Origin: Leptothermofonsia sp049200465
GTDB taxonomy: Bacteria > Cyanobacteriota > Cyanobacteriia > Leptolyngbyales > Leptolyngbyaceae
NCBI RefSeq assembly: GCF_049200465.1
Contig: NZ_CP120836.1
Location: 806,001-870,000, forward strand
Reading direction: 5' to 3'
DNA length: 64,000 nt
Shown: positions 34,802 through 44,714 of the stretch, one piece after another
Layout: each line of letters opens with the position of its first letter
Position numbering within the stretch: the first letter of the stretch is position 1
Translations under genes and position numbers: made by a program
The notes under the pieces: generated by a model
The model's input: the letters and a program-made list of their open reading frames with translations, nothing else
What the model was told of the DNA's origin: nothing
The model's database searches: none

Positions 34802-36004
34802 TCACGGCGATTGCGATTCAACGGCAATGCTGGATAGCGGCTGATTCACAGCAATGCGGGGCAGGCGGTGCTTGAAGCCGCAGAGAATTTCCCAGGAAAT
34901 AGTGCCCAGTGTTTTCGCCCAGTCATCTGCTGAAATGGAGCGATCGCCATCCCGCCCCAGCAGAGTAACCACCTCACCTTCCTGTACATCGGGCACCGTG
35001 CTGACATCCAGCATGATCTGATCCATGGTGACTGTACCAATTTGGGGAACTTGCTGCCCTCTTACTAAAACATTCATTCGATTGGAAAGGTTGCGGGGCA
35101 CTCCGTCAGCATACCCGATCCCGACAACCGCCATCCGCAGTTCTCGATCCGCAATGAATTGATGCCCGTAGCTCACCCCTGTTCCAGGCGAGATGGTTTT
35201 TACCTGAGTAACCCTGGCCTTAACCTGCAAAGCGGGTTTGAGGTCGATAACAGAGCGCAAATGGTCGGCAGGGTAAAGTCCGTAGATAGCCAAGCCGACC
35301 CTTACCAGGTCATAGTGCAGGTTGGCATCTGCCAGGGTTGCAGCCGAGTTTGCCAGGTGTAACCGGGGAGGATTGATACCTACGGCCCGGATCTGAGCAA
35401 TCGCCGACTCAAACCGTTGGTGTTGCCGATTCATAATGGTTGGGTCAGGATCATCCGCCGTTGCCAGGTGAGAGTAGACACTGGCAATTTCCAAATTGGG
35501 CAGTCGATGAACCAGGTGTGCAAACTCTGCCGCCTGTTGCCACGCAGATCCCAGACGGGACATTCCAGTATCCAGCTTGAGATGGACCGGCAGAGACGGG
35601 CAGTCATTCAGGTTTGCCAGGGTTTCCGAAAAAATCAGCGCCTGTCGGGGTGTACAAAGGGTGGGTTGCAGGCCCCAGTGGGCGATCGCCCGAATCTGTT
35701 CTGGAGTATGATTGGCTCCCAACACCAGAATTGGCGCATCAATGCCCGCTTCTCGTAACTCAATCCCCTCCGGGATCGTAGCCACTCCGAGCCAGGTTGC
35801 TCCTGCCCCCAGTACCGCCTGGGCCACCGTTGTTGCACCATGTCCATAGGCATCCGCTTTGATCACGGCCATCAGTGCCGCTTGGTCTGCTAGCAGGCTA
35901 CAAATTTGGCGAACATTGTGGGCGATCGCGGCCAGATTGACCTCGACCCATGCCCGCTCTCGCTGCATCAGGGCCAGGCTCGGACTGTGATCCCAACTCA
36001 GCAT
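34802..36004 (-). CDS. alr: Alanine racemase
   Basis: Alr is a PLP enzyme making D-alanine for peptidoglycan. The 400-residue protein has the PLP-lysine motif VIKADAYGHG near residue 49, HLKLDTGMSRLG, YSHLATADDPD, LVRVGLAIYGLYP, and the Tyr-containing GIGYADGVPRNLS. The C-terminal beta domain (VTMDQIMLDVS) is complete. The first 14 residues precede the usual RAWVEVNLAAIAHNVRQI start and may be optional. It is flanked by a family D repeat 16 bases upstream. Confidence 0.95.
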   Translation of the reverse strand: MLSWDHSPSLALMQRERAWVEVNLAAIAHNVRQICSLLADQAALMAVIKADAYGHGATTVAQAVLGAGATWLGVATIPEGIELREAGIDAPILVLGANHTPEQIRAIAHWGLQPTLCTPRQALIFSETLANLNDCPSLPVHLKLDTGMSRLGSAWQQAAEFAHLVHRLPNLEIASVYSHLATADDPDPTIMNRQHQRFESAIAQIRAVGINPPRLHLANSAATLADANLHYDLVRVGLAIYGLYPADHLRSVIDLKPALQVKARVTQVKTISPGTGVSYGHQFIADRELRMAVVGIGYADGVPRNLSNRMNVLVRGQQVPQIGTVTMDQIMLDVSTVPDVQEGEVVTLLGRDGDRSISADDWAKTLGTISWEILCGFKHRLPRIAVNQPLSSIAVESQSP

Positions 36005-36019
36005 GTCATCAACTCCTCC

Positions 36020-36119
36020 TATAGCGATCCTTCTTGAGATTTGAACGGGGTGCAGGGGCGGAACCCCTGCGTGGGGGCTTCACCCCCCCCTTGTTCACAA
36101 ATAGTTTGTGAACGCTATA
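36020..36119 (+). repeat. Family D foldback repeat
   Basis: A 100-bp element runs from TATAGCGATCCTTCTTGAGA to TTTGTGAACGCTATA, with a TTCACAAATAGTTTGTGAA hairpin and a GGGG/CCCC core. It lies just upstream of alr. Copies occur at 44711 and 55849. Confidence 0.85.
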
Positions 36120-36198
36120 TCACACCACGGTTCAAAAAATCATACTCTCATACCCACCGCTCTCTTGAGAGTTTAGGGATAAGTTTCACCGATAGGAG

Positions 36199-36262
36199 GT
36201 ATCAGGGTCAGGAGCCAGGAGGCAGGAGCCAGAAGGCAGGAGGCAGGGGGCAGAAGGGGTTG
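36199..36262. repeat. STRR heptamer tract
   Basis: GTCAGGAGCCAGGAGGCAGG and related GGAGCCA heptamers are the reverse complement of the sequence inserted in pyrB. A second low-complexity stretch follows at 36330-36400. No gene is seen in 36120-36508. Confidence 0.7.
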
Positions 36263-36508
36263 GGAACTGAGAGTCAGTGTGGTGGAAATAACGGAGCCTT
36301 CGTTAAGGAAAGAAAATTAAATAATCTCTGGAACCTCACCTCGCCTTCGGCACCCCGCTCCGGACCCCACTCCGGCTCGGAGAAGGGACGGGGGAGAGGT
36401 TAAGGACGTGGAAAAATCAGATGTTATTTAATCCATGCTCCTAAGCCTGAGCACTTATCAAAAGTTATCGACCAACTGGCTTCACGGCTTCTTAGACAGT
36501 TCTGTCTG

Positions 36509-37291
36509 CTATTTAACGGGTACCAGATACATCTGCCCATCCTTGATCTGTAGCTGCCAGCCCAGTTTCTCAATTTCCCGCTTGGCTCTCTCCTGGGTTG
36601 GCTTGTCTTTTACCTGGGTTGCCTGACTATAGATACTGGCCCAGGACTGGAGGCGAACTGGAATGCTGTTGGGGTCTTTGCGAAGAAACTCTGCCGCCTG
36701 CTGAAAGATGGGTACCAGGTCTTCGTCGGGGGTACCTTTTGCCCATTTTGCAGCCATCTCATGGGAGCGAATAGAACCAGGAATATCCCCTAGCAACAAC
36801 AGTTGATCCAGCCCTTTAAAGCGCCATACCTGGTAAGACTTAGGGTGGATTTGCGGCGAAAGGGCTGCTGTTCCCCGATCCATATACTGAATGGCCAGTT
36901 CTGGCTTTCCCAGCTGGTAAGAAAGCGTGCCAGAGAGGAAGAGGTAGATGTCTACAAAGCGGGGATCGAGGCGAGTTATGAGGTCGAAGTAGTGGGGGCT
37001 GAGGGAATAGCCCGTTTGCTCCCGCACTGGAGTGTCCCCGTAATATTGCAGAAAGTTGAGAAATACCCAATCGGCCAATAGGTTATCAAAGCCGAAGGTG
37101 GGAACTTTCTTCAACACCTCCAGCCGAATGGCTTCTTGCTTTTCGGCCTGTTTTGGGTCGGAAACCCAGAGAGAGGGACGGTTTAATTGAGAACGCTGTA
37201 TCCAGACAATCCCAACCAGAGCGATCGCCGCGATCGCCCCACTAACCAGAAACGGTACCCACTTCGCACCCCAATTTTTACGACAAATCAC
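36509..37291 (-). CDS. Membrane-anchored TPR-like protein
   Basis: The start is set at GTG 37291 because AGGGAG sits 10 bases upstream (complement of 37301-37306) and the protein then begins directly before its membrane helix (WVPFLVSGAIAAIALVGIVW). A longer frame to 37360 is possible. The rest is helical and TPR-like (YLFLSGTLSYQLGKPELAIQ, VWRFKGLDQLLLLGDIPGSI, AAEFLRKDPNSIP). It is probably anchored with the helical part outside the cytoplasm or in the lumen. The function is unknown. Confidence 0.78.
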   Translation of the reverse strand: MICRKNWGAKWVPFLVSGAIAAIALVGIVWIQRSQLNRPSLWVSDPKQAEKQEAIRLEVLKKVPTFGFDNLLADWVFLNFLQYYGDTPVREQTGYSLSPHYFDLITRLDPRFVDIYLFLSGTLSYQLGKPELAIQYMDRGTAALSPQIHPKSYQVWRFKGLDQLLLLGDIPGSIRSHEMAAKWAKGTPDEDLVPIFQQAAEFLRKDPNSIPVRLQSWASIYSQATQVKDKPTQERAKREIEKLGWQLQIKDGQMYLVPVK

Positions 37292-37360
37292 ACAAAAGCC
37301 CTCCCTAGCACAAGTGTATGCGAGGTCATCATGACCACTTAACAAAAAGCAATCAACCAC

Positions 37361-37832
37361 CCAGGAACTTAGTGTAAAAATTTAACAAAAATGATTGTAG
37401 ATCCCCTATCCCAATTCCCCCGGATTCGGTTAGATTGTCGGAAAGGTTTTCACCTGAAACAATCAAGGTTGCTCAGTATCCGGCATAAATTGCGTATGTT
37501 AACGCAGACAGAAAGCCAGCCAGTTAGACAGCCAGCAGGTGCTTTAACCTGTCTTCACCACCCAGTTGGGTGGCAGAGCGTTAGTCTATTGCCTGGCTGA
37601 ATCGATCGGTGCATCGATACTTCAAATCACCTTGAAAACTGTCATCTATTTAGATAAATTGCAATCGAAGCCTCCAGGTATCCTTGGATTTGTTATTCCG
37701 ATGTGACAGCCTAGGTTCCCTGCCGAAGCCAGATTGTGATCGTAAATAGTGTCTGGTTCCGGTGGCTGCTCTACTGCCCCCGCGACCTGCTCCAGTTATC
37801 TATAGGCAACTCTTCTATTTACTTGACAATCA
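37361..37832. other. Gene-free stretch with small hairpins
   Basis: No convincing gene is present. Visible structures are CAGGT..ACCTG near 37530-37546 and CCACCCAGTTGGGTGG at about 37558-37573, upstream of the CtpA-type protease. They may belong to its leader, but no known regulatory RNA was recognised. Confidence 0.4.
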
Positions 37833-39158
37833 ATGAACCGAATCTCCAAGCGCTCTCCCCTGTTCCATCTTTCTCTTTGCGGTGGGGCAATTCTTGCTAC
37901 AACGACACTTTCTTTTTTAGCTCCGACTCCTGAACGGGTTAGTGCAGCTTTAGAGGACAGTCCTAAAACCATCCTTGACGAAGCCTGGCAGATTGTGAAC
38001 CGGGAGTATGTAGACAACACCTTCAACCGCACCAATTGGCAAACCGTTCGGCAGGATCTACTTAGCAAGAACTACACTTCAAAGGAGCAGGCATATGCGG
38101 CATTGCGGAAAGCCTTAGAGAAACTGAATGATCCCTACACCCGCTTCATGGATCCCAAACAGTATGAGGCATTGAGCAGTCAAACATCTGGAGAACTCTC
38201 GGGTGTGGGAATTCGTTTGGAGGTGAATGATCAGACAAAGATTTTGACTGTTGTTGAGCCGATTGAAAACTCTCCTGCAATGAAGGCGGGGATTCAACCC
38301 GGCGATCGCATCCTGGCTATTGATGGCAAATCAACCAAAGGCATGACTGTTGAAGATGCCTCTAACCTAATTCGGGGTAATGTGGGCAGCAAGGTCAAGT
38401 TAGAGATTGGCAGAGAAGGAAAGGCAAGCTTTGATGTGTCGTTGACCCGGGCTCGCATTGAACTGCCAACCGTTCGCTATTCCCTGAAGCGGGAAGGCAA
38501 TAGCCGGATTGGCTACATTCGCCTGACTGAATTTAGCTCCCATGCTGCTGAGCAAATGCGGCGAGCCATTCAGGATTTAACCGCCCAAAAGGTGGAAGGG
38601 TTTGTTCTTGATTTGCGTGGTAATCCCGGTGGTTTGCTTCAATCCAGTATTGAAATTAGCCGGATGTGGTTGGACAGAGGCGCGATTGTGAAAACCGTTG
38701 ACCGTATGGGCAAAGATGAACGAATTTCCGCCAACCAAACGGCTCTGACTAAACTTCCGCTAGTCGTGCTGGTAGACGGTAACTCTGCCAGTTCCAGCGA
38801 GATTTTGACTGGAGCGCTGAAAGATAACAAACGGGCAATGGTGGTTGGCAGTCAGACCTTTGGCAAGGCACTGGTACAGTCGGTCCATTCCCTATCCGAT
38901 GGCTCAGGTTTGGCCGTCACAATTGCCCACTACTACACCCCCAACGGTACCGATATCAGCCATAAAGGGATTACTCCTGATGTCAAAATTGACCTGACTG
39001 ATCGCGATCGCCAGAAGTTAACCGCCAATCCCAAACTTCTAGCAACGAAGGACGATCCCCAATATGCGCAGGCGGTGAGTATTCTAGAAAAGGTAGCGTT
39101 GAAAAAACTTGCCCCTGCTGCCTCAGCAGTGCAACAGGTGAGCACCCATAAAGAGTAG
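37833..39158 (+). CDS. Carboxyl-terminal processing protease (S41)
   Basis: CtpA/B/C proteases trim C-termini of exported proteins. In cyanobacteria CtpA matures the D1 precursor, and CtpB/C have other roles. The 441-residue protein has a signal peptide (LSLCGGAILATTTLSFLAPT), a PDZ domain (about 115-195, SGVGIRLEV and AGIQPGDRILAIDGKS) and the catalytic Ser/Lys dyad in GNSASSSEILTGAL and GSQTFGKALVQS. The paralogue cannot be told with certainty, so no symbol is given. It is a single gene flanked by repeats. Confidence 0.92.
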   Translation: MNRISKRSPLFHLSLCGGAILATTTLSFLAPTPERVSAALEDSPKTILDEAWQIVNREYVDNTFNRTNWQTVRQDLLSKNYTSKEQAYAALRKALEKLNDPYTRFMDPKQYEALSSQTSGELSGVGIRLEVNDQTKILTVVEPIENSPAMKAGIQPGDRILAIDGKSTKGMTVEDASNLIRGNVGSKVKLEIGREGKASFDVSLTRARIELPTVRYSLKREGNSRIGYIRLTEFSSHAAEQMRRAIQDLTAQKVEGFVLDLRGNPGGLLQSSIEISRMWLDRGAIVKTVDRMGKDERISANQTALTKLPLVVLVDGNSASSSEILTGALKDNKRAMVVGSQTFGKALVQSVHSLSDGSGLAVTIAHYYTPNGTDISHKGITPDVKIDLTDRDRQKLTANPKLLATKDDPQYAQAVSILEKVALKKLAPAASAVQQVSTHKE

Positions 39159-39275
39159 TCAATCCTGGGTTAAAAATGTTTGCCTAGATGCTATAGCAGA
39201 AAGGAGTCAGAAGCCAGGAACCAGAATAAATCTGGCTCCTTTTTGCTGGCCATCGATTCAAGATTGTTGGATCAG

Positions 39276-39389
39276 TATAGCGATCGCCACCAGGCTGAGG
39301 ACGAGGTGCAGGGGTGGAACCTCTAGCTGAGGGCGCAGCCCCTTCACCCTCTTAAAACCAATGTTCTAAGCAACCTGACGACAGCTATA
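39276..39389 (+). repeat. Family B foldback repeat
   Basis: TATAGCGATCGCCACCAGGC to GACGACAGCTATA, 114 bp. Here the GCGATAGC near the left end has become GCGATCGC, i.e. a HIP1 site. Confidence 0.85.
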
Positions 39390-39472
39390 AATACAGGACT
39401 TACGTGTTTTGCCAAAACCTCGGAAGTTAAGCGCCAATGGGAGCATGGGTGCAGTTTTAGACTAAAACCTCC

Positions 39473-39512
39473 AAGGTTTGTGTAAGCTCTAAAAATGCGT
39501 AAGCTCTAAAAA
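39473..39512. repeat. Shared hairpin sequence and imperfect tandem duplication
   Basis: AAAACCTCCAAGGTTTGTG resembles the sequence at 19879-19897. The following TGCGTAAGCTCTAAAAA unit is doubled with one mismatch. Confidence 0.5.
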
Positions 39513-39607
39513 TAAGCCCAATTGTACCTGAGTTCATGTGTACTTTAGAGCGTCTGTACTGCTAATCTGGAATCAACGTGCTGTGTAGCGGTTTCCACCT
39601 GGGCAGG

Positions 39608-39717
39608 TAAGTAGCCAGACACAATTAAATTAAGGATAGTTTGGGAGTGGAGGGGATGAAACCCACTGCCTGAGGGCACCGCCCCCCTTGTTTCAGTTAA
39701 TTACGGCTACCTACTCA
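39608..39717 (+). repeat. Family C foldback repeat
   Basis: TAAGTAGCCAGACACAATTA on the left, TTACGGCTACCTACTCA on the right, about 110 bp, in the gap before sbcC. No gene lies in 39159-39802. Confidence 0.75.
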
Positions 39718-39802
39718 TCAGGATTCCAGGAAATAGCTAGCTGCACTTTTGCTATTCACTTGCGGTAAACCATTGGGTAAACCGCTGTAGCACCTGACTG
39801 CT

Positions 39803-42800
39803 ATGATTCCGCAACGTCTGACGCTAAAAAATTTTTTGAGCTACCGGGAAGCCACTCTGGATTTTAGAGGGCTACACACCGCCTGTATTTGTGGAGCCAA
39901 TGGGGCAGGGAAGTCTTCGCTGCTGGAAGCGATCGCCTGGGCAGTTTGGGGGCAGAGCCGTGCCGCTTCAGACGATGATGTGATTCACATTGGCGCTCAA
40001 GAAGCTCAGGTGGATTTTATCTTTACCAACAATCAGAATCTTTACCGAATTGTTCGTAGCCGCTATCGGGGGCAGGGAACGATGCTGGAGTTTCAGATTG
40101 CTCAGGGGAATCAGAAGGAAGCAACCGCAGAAGAATTACAAGGGGGAGAAGGGGCATCCCCCACTCCGTCCTTCCGTACTCTCACGGCTAAAGGCGTGCG
40201 TGCCACCCAGCAGCTAATTCTGGAGCACATCAAACTGGACTATGAAACTTTTATCAACTCTGCCTATCTGCGTCAGGGGCGGGCTGATGAATTTATGCTG
40301 AAGCGCCCCAGCGAGCGGAAGGAGATTTTGACCGACTTGTTAAAGCTGGATCAATACGACGACCTGGCAGAGCGGGCAAAGGACCGGGCACGACAGCTTA
40401 AGGGGCAGATTGAACTGCTGGAACGTAGCCTGGAGACTGTTCAGAACCAACTACAGCAGGACGGCCCAATTGCCCAGGAACGGAAAAAACTGGAAGCTGC
40501 ACTGGCGGAATTACAGCAGCAACAGACTGAAGATGGTAACCAACTCCAGGCATTTCAACTAATTCAGCAGCAGCGCCAGACCTGGCAGCAAGAGTTGACC
40601 TGGCAACAGCAACAGCAGCGTATCCTGGCCCAGGATTGTCAGCGATTGCAACAGGAACTAGCGGCTGCCCAACAGCAACAGCAGGGTTTAGAGGCATTGT
40701 TTCAGCAGGAGGGGGCGATCGCGGCGGGCTACCACCATTTCCAATCCTTACAAGCCCAGGAAGAAATCCTGGCGAGTAAGCAGAGAACTCACCAGACAGT
40801 TCAGACCCAGCGCCAACAATATCAGCAACAGCAAACGGCAACCATCGCTCAACTACACAGCAGGCTTCAGCATACGCAAGCGCAGTTAGAAGCTCTGTTG
40901 CAGCAGGAAAGCGAAATTCAACACATTTTAAGTAAGGCAACCGATATAGAAGCGGCACTGACGCAACTTCATCAGGCGCGGCTGCATGCCAGTCAAATGG
41001 ATCAACTTCAGGCCCAGGTAGCTCCCCTCCTGCAACGTCGCCAGCAGATTCAATCCCAAATTGATCGCATCCAAACTCGCCTCATTGCCCGCCTGGAAGA
41101 ACTGCGTACCTCCGCCCGGCAGTTGCAAACTCAGCAAGAACGCCAGCCCAGGTTAAAGCAGGCCGTTTTGAAAGTCAGCGCTCGCATCGCAACACTAGAG
41201 GAACGCCGGGCTTACCAGCAACAGGTGCGAGAAAAAGGATTGGAACGCCGCAGTTTTATGGAACGCCTCCAGGCTCACCAGCGGGACTACGAAACCCAAC
41301 TGGCAGAGGTGGAGCGCAAGATTCTACTGCTGATGCAGGAAGCCCAAGTGAATGAAGGACTGATGGAGCAATGGGGCGATGGGGAGACGGAGGAAATCCT
41401 GGAACACGGGAATGGAAAAGTTTCTCAGTCGGTCATTCCCAATTTAGAATCTGCCCTGCCTTCTTCCCCTATCTCCTCTCCCCGACGTTCGACTTCCTAT
41501 CCTCCCTGTCCGCTTTGCGATCGCCCCCTGGATGAACATCACTGGAACCTGGTACTCGAAAAGCATCGAGTCAAACAGCAGGAAATTCTGGAGCAAATCT
41601 GGATCATCCGAGAACAGCTGTCGGTGTCTGAACGTGAAATTCAAGTTCTACGGCAGGAGTACCGTGACCTGGAGCAGGAACTGGCGGAGTATGGTTCAGT
41701 GCTGGAGCGTCGGGGACAGTTGCAAGAGCAACTTCAGGTAACGGCTGATGGGCAAGCCCGTTTACAACAAATCATGGCTGAGATCAGGGAAATTGAGCGA
41801 TCGCTCGAAACAGGTGACTACGCAACCGAATTGCAAGAAGAACTCAAGCTACTGGATCATAGCTTGCAGCAGTTGAATTACGACGAAAAAAATCATGCAT
41901 TGGCACGGGGGGAAGTTGATCGCTGGCGCTGGGCAGAAATTCGGCAAGCAGAAATTAAGCAGGCACAACGGCGACAGAACCAGATTGCCCAACGCCAGCC
42001 GGAACTGGAATCTCAATTAGCCGAGGTGCAGCACCAGTTAGAACAGTTAAATGCCGAAACGACCACCCATCTGGAACAACTGGATCAGCAAATAGCTGCC
42101 ACTGGGTATGACCTGGAGCAACACAATCAGTTACGTCAACAACTGCGGCAGGCGCAATCATGGCAACTTCGCTATCAGGAACTGTGCCAGGCACGGCAGC
42201 ACTATCCCCAGATACGACAGCGAGTGGAACAACTGTCCCATGCCTTTCAGGAACGACAGCAGGCTTTCCAGACTGCCCAAATCTTAACTGAAACCCTGGT
42301 TCAACAGTTGCAACAAATTCCTGATCGCCAGACTCAAATTCAGGATTTAGAACAACAAATGCAGGAACGGCGATTACGCCTGGACGAGACCCTGGCCCAT
42401 CTCGGTCGCCTCCAGCAACAACAGCAGCAGATCGAAACCCTCAAAGCCCAACACTCAACCCTCAAAATCGATCTGCAATCAACTCAACGTCAGTACCGAA
42501 TTTATCAAGAACTATCCCAGGCATTTGGTAAAAATGGAATTCAGGCATTGATGATTGAAAATGCGCTTCCCCAACTGGAAGCTGAAACCAATCAAATTTT
42601 GAGCCGTCTCAGTGCAAATCAACTGCATGTTCAATTTGTGACTCAACGGGCTGGGAAGGGCAACAAGTCGGCTGGTAAAGCCGGGGCAAAGCTGATTGAT
42701 ACCCTGGACATTTTGATTGCAGATGCTCATGGAACCCGTCCCTACGAAACCTATTCCGGTGGAGAAGCCTTTCGAGTAAACTTTGCGATTCGATTAGCCC

Positions 42801-43039
42801 TGGCACGACTCCTGGCCCATCGCTCTGGCACTGCTCTGCAAATGCTGATTGTGGATGAAGGTTTTGGCACCCAGGATGCAGAGGGATGCGATCGCCTGAT
42901 TGCCGCCATTAATGCAATCGCCCCTGACTTTGCCTGCATTCTCACCGTCACCCATGTCCCCCACTTCAAAGAAGCCTTTCAATCTCGAATTGAAGTCCGA
43001 AAAACCGAAAATGGCTCCCAATTAAGCCTCTCAGTCTAG
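39803..43039 (+). CDS. sbcC: Exonuclease subunit SbcC (Rad50 homologue)
   Basis: SbcC with SbcD opens hairpins and processes double-strand ends. The 1078-residue protein has Walker A GANGAGKSS (31-39), long Gln-rich coiled coils on both sides of a zinc hook CPLC (569-572), and the C-terminal ABC part (YSGGEAFRVNFAIRLALARL, LIVDEGFGTQDAEG). Two low-complexity inserts stand out: about residues 110-128 (EATAEELQGGEGASPTP) and about 517-563 just before the hook (WGDGETEEI to SPISSPRRS), both resembling intergenic G-rich or C-rich repeats. Its stop overlaps that of the convergent glycosyltransferase. Confidence 0.95.
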   Translation: MIPQRLTLKNFLSYREATLDFRGLHTACICGANGAGKSSLLEAIAWAVWGQSRAASDDDVIHIGAQEAQVDFIFTNNQNLYRIVRSRYRGQGTMLEFQIAQGNQKEATAEELQGGEGASPTPSFRTLTAKGVRATQQLILEHIKLDYETFINSAYLRQGRADEFMLKRPSERKEILTDLLKLDQYDDLAERAKDRARQLKGQIELLERSLETVQNQLQQDGPIAQERKKLEAALAELQQQQTEDGNQLQAFQLIQQQRQTWQQELTWQQQQQRILAQDCQRLQQELAAAQQQQQGLEALFQQEGAIAAGYHHFQSLQAQEEILASKQRTHQTVQTQRQQYQQQQTATIAQLHSRLQHTQAQLEALLQQESEIQHILSKATDIEAALTQLHQARLHASQMDQLQAQVAPLLQRRQQIQSQIDRIQTRLIARLEELRTSARQLQTQQERQPRLKQAVLKVSARIATLEERRAYQQQVREKGLERRSFMERLQAHQRDYETQLAEVERKILLLMQEAQVNEGLMEQWGDGETEEILEHGNGKVSQSVIPNLESALPSSPISSPRRSTSYPPCPLCDRPLDEHHWNLVLEKHRVKQQEILEQIWIIREQLSVSEREIQVLRQEYRDLEQELAEYGSVLERRGQLQEQLQVTADGQARLQQIMAEIREIERSLETGDYATELQEELKLLDHSLQQLNYDEKNHALARGEVDRWRWAEIRQAEIKQAQRRQNQIAQRQPELESQLAEVQHQLEQLNAETTTHLEQLDQQIAATGYDLEQHNQLRQQLRQAQSWQLRYQELCQARQHYPQIRQRVEQLSHAFQERQQAFQTAQILTETLVQQLQQIPDRQTQIQDLEQQMQERRLRLDETLAHLGRLQQQQQQIETLKAQHSTLKIDLQSTQRQYRIYQELSQAFGKNGIQALMIENALPQLEAETNQILSRLSANQLHVQFVTQRAGKGNKSAGKAGAKLIDTLDILIADAHGTRPYETYSGGEAFRVNFAIRLALARLLAHRSGTALQMLIVDEGFGTQDAEGCDRLIAAINAIAPDFACILTVTHVPHFKEAFQSRIEVRKTENGSQLSLSV

Positions 43040-44235
43040 GAACACTGTGATTCGTATTTCGGAGCTTGTTTCAAATTTTCTAGATGCTGTTGGGCGATCG
43101 CGCAATTAGGGTCAAAGGATAGCGCTAACTCAAAAGCGGCGATCGCCGCTTCCGGCTGGTTCATTTGCAAGTAGGCAAGCCCAAGCCCGTTGGCCGGGTC
43201 CAGATTTAGTAAAGTCCGTTCAAACGGTTCGCTGCTATAGAAACTAGTGGTTTGCGCTAGGTTCAGGCATTTTTCAAAATAGGCTACTGCGCCCAGGGGA
43301 AACCCCAGCTCTAGCAGCATGTGTCCCGCCAGATAATTGAGTGGCAAATGGTCTGGGCACCATTCTAAGCCTCGCTGACAGAGCATACGGGCCGTTTCGA
43401 AATCATTTCTATCAAGGGCCTGAGTTGCCATAAAGTGCATGAGAGTTGGCACCCAGTAAAACCCTTCCGGCTTTTCGCCACTCATTAAACAGGGAAGCAG
43501 GCGATCAAAGGCTTCTTCATAGCACTCCTGGGCTTTGTCAAGCTGGTCAGTCCGAATGTAATTACGGGCAAGGCAATCCAATAACCAGAAGCTCAATCCT
43601 TCCTGCTGCCGAATCGCTTCCAGAATAGGAATATCGCGGGTGAGGGTTTTCTGGCGCAGGGCTTCCTCATCGCTGTTGCCATAGTGTAGGATTCTCGCCC
43701 CCTGGAGGTAGTTATAGACCAGCGGTGGAGCATCGGCGCGATCGCCCTCATATTTGAGTTGTTCGTGATAACGGTTCACATACTGAAAACCGGGCAGATT
43801 ACGAAACAACCGGACGTGAAACCCGCCCAAAAACGCCTCTTCTGGCACATTGACATCATTTCGAGTGACGGCAAAGGCCAGCACCTCTGGCTGGGAAAGA
43901 AGTTGCTGGCGAAAGTCGGAGTCTTCTACAATCAGTTCCTCATCAGCGTCCAGATGCAAAATCCATTCCCCGGTAACCCGGCTCAGGGAATAATTTCGCG
44001 CTGCTGCAAAATCATCACACCATTCGAAATAATCCAATCTGGCCCCAAATTGAGCGGCGATCTCCAACGTATCATCCTGAGAGCCCGTATCAACCACCAC
44101 AATCTCATCTACATAGGGTTCAGCGCTTGCCAGACACCGCGCCAGATTTTGACCCTCATTTTTGACAATCATGCAGAGTGACAAAAATGGTCTGGATTGC
44201 TGATTAACACTGCCATGATTAGCATTGTCAGGCAT
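43036..44235 (-). CDS. Family 2 glycosyltransferase with TPR repeats
   Basis: Residues 14-110 form a GT-A fold (LSLCMIVKNEGQNLARCLAS, EIVVVDTGSQDDTLEIAAQF, WILHLDADEELI with the DxD motif). The remainder holds TPR-like repeats (QLDKAQECYEEAFDRLLP, GAVAYFEKCLNLAQTTSF, QPEAAIAAFELALSFDPN). Such proteins transfer sugars to glycans or to other proteins, and the acceptor here is unknown. It is convergent with sbcC, sharing four bases at the stop codons. Confidence 0.9.
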   Translation of the reverse strand: MPDNANHGSVNQQSRPFLSLCMIVKNEGQNLARCLASAEPYVDEIVVVDTGSQDDTLEIAAQFGARLDYFEWCDDFAAARNYSLSRVTGEWILHLDADEELIVEDSDFRQQLLSQPEVLAFAVTRNDVNVPEEAFLGGFHVRLFRNLPGFQYVNRYHEQLKYEGDRADAPPLVYNYLQGARILHYGNSDEEALRQKTLTRDIPILEAIRQQEGLSFWLLDCLARNYIRTDQLDKAQECYEEAFDRLLPCLMSGEKPEGFYWVPTLMHFMATQALDRNDFETARMLCQRGLEWCPDHLPLNYLAGHMLLELGFPLGAVAYFEKCLNLAQTTSFYSSEPFERTLLNLDPANGLGLAYLQMNQPEAAIAAFELALSFDPNCAIAQQHLENLKQAPKYESQCS

Positions 44236-44371
44236 CCCGCTTTACCTCTTGCTTTCATCACACTGTGAGTGGGTCAGTTCCATAGTAAATGGGTGAATGG
44301 GTATGCGTTTGACGGAAGGCCATGCAAACTAAATCTCTTTCCCTTTCCCTACTTACCTCGCTAATTTAGAC

Positions 44372-44493
44372 GGCTCTCCCAGCTTGCCGGTGGAAGAGTA
44401 GCTTAAGCCACTCTTTCATTTCAGGCAAAATCCTGGAATATTAATTTTATCCTGGTAATAGGCTTCGTTTATTACCAAACTCCCAGGAAAGCC
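44372..44493 (+). repeat. Family G foldback repeat
   Basis: GGCTCTCCCAGCTTGCCGG opens and CTCCCAGGAAAGCC closes, with an internal GGAAGAGTAGCTTAAGCCAC hairpin. It matches the copies at 12128 and 61974. Confidence 0.7.
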
Positions 44494-44622
44494 ATTTAGA
44501 CCGCAAAAGAGAAGAAAGTTTTTATTTCTGTATCTATTTTTACAGATTTCTGATTTATACGGCGATTTTTTGTCTTGAAATCACGATATTTTCCTGACAG
44601 GAAAGTTCTTTCACAAACCAAA

Positions 44623-44714
44623 TATAGCGACCCTATTTGGTTTGTGAGAAAAGTTCCGCGGGAATCCTTTCTCACAAAGTCTCCCAATCTCATAACTGAT
44701 CTAAGACTGCTATA
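44623..44714 (+). repeat. Family E foldback repeat
   Basis: TATAGCGACCCTATTTGG to AGACTGCTATA, with the GTGAGAAAAG/CTTTCTCAC hairpin. Its right end TATA is shared with the next repeat. Confidence 0.85.

Noticed and set aside
37391..37600. 69-residue plus-strand frame upstream of the protease
   Set aside because: No ribosome site, no domain and low-complexity composition. It was treated as non-coding leader.
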